Assembly (NCBI GenBank): GCA_023375785.1
Contig: SZWC01015212.1
Coordinates: 36,663-66,024, forward strand
Direction of reading: 5' to 3'
Length of the DNA: 29,362 nucleotides
DNA from: Penium margaritaceum
Taxonomy: Eukaryota; Streptophyta; Zygnematophyceae; Desmidiales; Peniaceae
This document shows, in pieces, positions 28,395 to 29,362 of the stretch (the stretch's first letter is position 1; every line of letters begins with the position of its first letter). The position numbers were made by a program, and so were the translations under genes. The notes beneath the pieces are model-generated. The model made no database searches and had not been told where the DNA came from. It saw nothing but the letters and a program-made list of their open reading frames with translations.

Positions 28395-29183
28395 GTTGAA
28401 AAGTTGCCCCTCCGCATGCCCAAGTGCGGCACCGGGAGGCGCGGATGAGCCGCCAAAAAGAGAAAAATCTGCGCCGGTGGATCTATTGGATCCTAAAATG
28501 GATGATTGTCCTTTAAATTTGACAAGTTGGTGAATGTGGTGGAAGTTGTTTCATTAGAATTGGACAAGTATCAAGGGAGATATGGCCTTCCAAAGTTGGG
28601 GTGTGCGTAGCAGCTCTGGCAGCCGGCTGCCACTCGAAATCCAGTGGATAATCAACCGGACCGAGTAACAAAAGTACAATCTGGAGATTTTTCTTCGGAA
28701 GGTCTGCCGAGGTGCCCGGTGAATAATCCACCGGATCCTATACTGCAGTTTGTTACTGAGGGAATTAGTCAAAATCCTGGCTGAGCGTCCGAAACTCAGT
28801 AGCACGTTTTGTTACTCGGGGACTGGGTCAAAATTCTGACCGCCGGCCCGCAGGCAGGTTTTGAACCTCGTTACACCCCATCACCAAACTCAACCCAAAA
28901 GTGGTGGAAGTACGTGGAAACAGTGCAGGGAACCCCTACACCACGTGCAATGGGATCTGTGCCTTGGGAAAGGTGCTTCGCATGTGAAGGAAGGTGCCAC
29001 AGCGTGTGCACACAATGGAAGCGTTAGACGTTTCTGTGGTGGGTGAGACCTGCGCTTCGGCAAGCGTAACTTGGGCTATGCTTGGCCAAATTGCGCACAG
29101 TTTGGTTTGCTGGAAAGCTCATGACTAGCCCTATAAGTATTCTGATCATGTTTATGTTAAAAAACAAATGCAAAATTGCGTTG
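28395..29183 (+). mobile_element. LTR of a C3-related element, opposite orientation, nested
   Basis: Starts TGTTGAAAAGTTGCC and matches the minus strand of 24909 to about 24050 (shared CCAAGTGC(A/G)GC, GGATCCTAAAATG, CAAGGGAGATAT, TTCCAAAGTTGGGGTGT, TTAAAAAAC). It starts exactly at an LTR terminus, so it is an insertion, not an inversion break. Interrupted at 29184. Confidence 0.75.
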
Positions 29184-29362
29184 TGTCAACCGGCCTGAGG
29201 CAAACGGACTAGAAAACAGGGCCGACACAATAGCACCTACCGTCCGCTCTTAGCATTTCAGCTAGGAGAAGATATCACCCTCAAGATCACGGTTCCACAC
29301 TGAGCAGTTCCTAGGCAATCACTTGCTAGCAACTGTGTCCAATTAACACTTGGTCACTTTCG
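29184..29362 (+). mobile_element. Second copy of LTR family X, inverted, cut by window end
   Basis: TGTCAACCGGCCTGAGGC onward is the reverse complement of 21358-21180, over all 179 available bases with only a few differences. It begins at the same TG terminus that forms the CA end of the solo LTR in G1, and continues beyond the window. Confidence 0.88.

Overview
The window looks like repeat-rich nuclear DNA of a plant-lineage (streptophyte) eukaryote. Three elements carry primer-binding sites matching the 3' end of initiator methionine tRNA (TGGTATCAGAGC type), which is typical of plant LTR retrotransposons. There is also a spliced Mutator-like transposase gene, and LTRs run from TG to CA. 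Simple arrays and fossil coding regions are rich in CAG-to-TAG changes. A charophyte alga or other large plant genome would fit; no species is claimed. I see no bacterial-type genes, no rRNA and no convincing host gene. Almost everything is a transposable element, nested and decayed.

Layout. 1-3123 (minus): a Mutator-like (MULE) transposase gene with three exons whose splice phases agree, two in-frame TAG codons and one N; its 3' end lies outside the window. 3124-3941: non-coding, with a G-run hairpin and a 30-bp tandem repeat. 3942-7250 (minus): a 5' portion of an LTR retrotransposon (LTR, PBS, triplet-repeat leader, decayed gag), apparently inserted in the 5' LTR of the next element. 7251-15542 (plus): copia element C1 with both LTRs (5' one truncated), gag, protease, integrase, a proline-rich 36-bp minisatellite linker, RT and a deleted RNase H. 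15421-16097: a 338-bp sequence present twice, on either side of a single N, probably an assembly join. 15560-17110 (minus): the RT/RNase H end of a second copia (C2). 17101-18270: unclassified LTR-like DNA with a PBS.

18271-23881 (plus): Ty3/gypsy element G1 (LTR with TATA box, PBS, gag, protease, RT, RNase H, integrase), interrupted at 20670-21358 by a 689-bp solo-LTR-like insertion with a perfect 5-bp target duplication. G1 is cut at 23882 by a minus-strand copia (C3, 23882-28394). C3 has lost the middle of gag-pol by a deletion that joins gag to the end of integrase, and has a PBS matching the anticodon arm of initiator tRNA. The 5' LTR of C3 is interrupted at 28395 by an inverted relative of its own LTR, and that is interrupted at 29184 by a second, inverted copy of the 689-bp LTR, which runs off the window.

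No element is intact. Catalytic residues are lost in several (integrase Glu to Val in C1; RT Asp to Glu in G1 and C3; knuckle cysteines in G1). I did not find a new host system; the best leads are structural: the half-tRNA primer site, the CHG-deamination signature, the nested chronology, the linker minisatellite and the N-flanking duplication.
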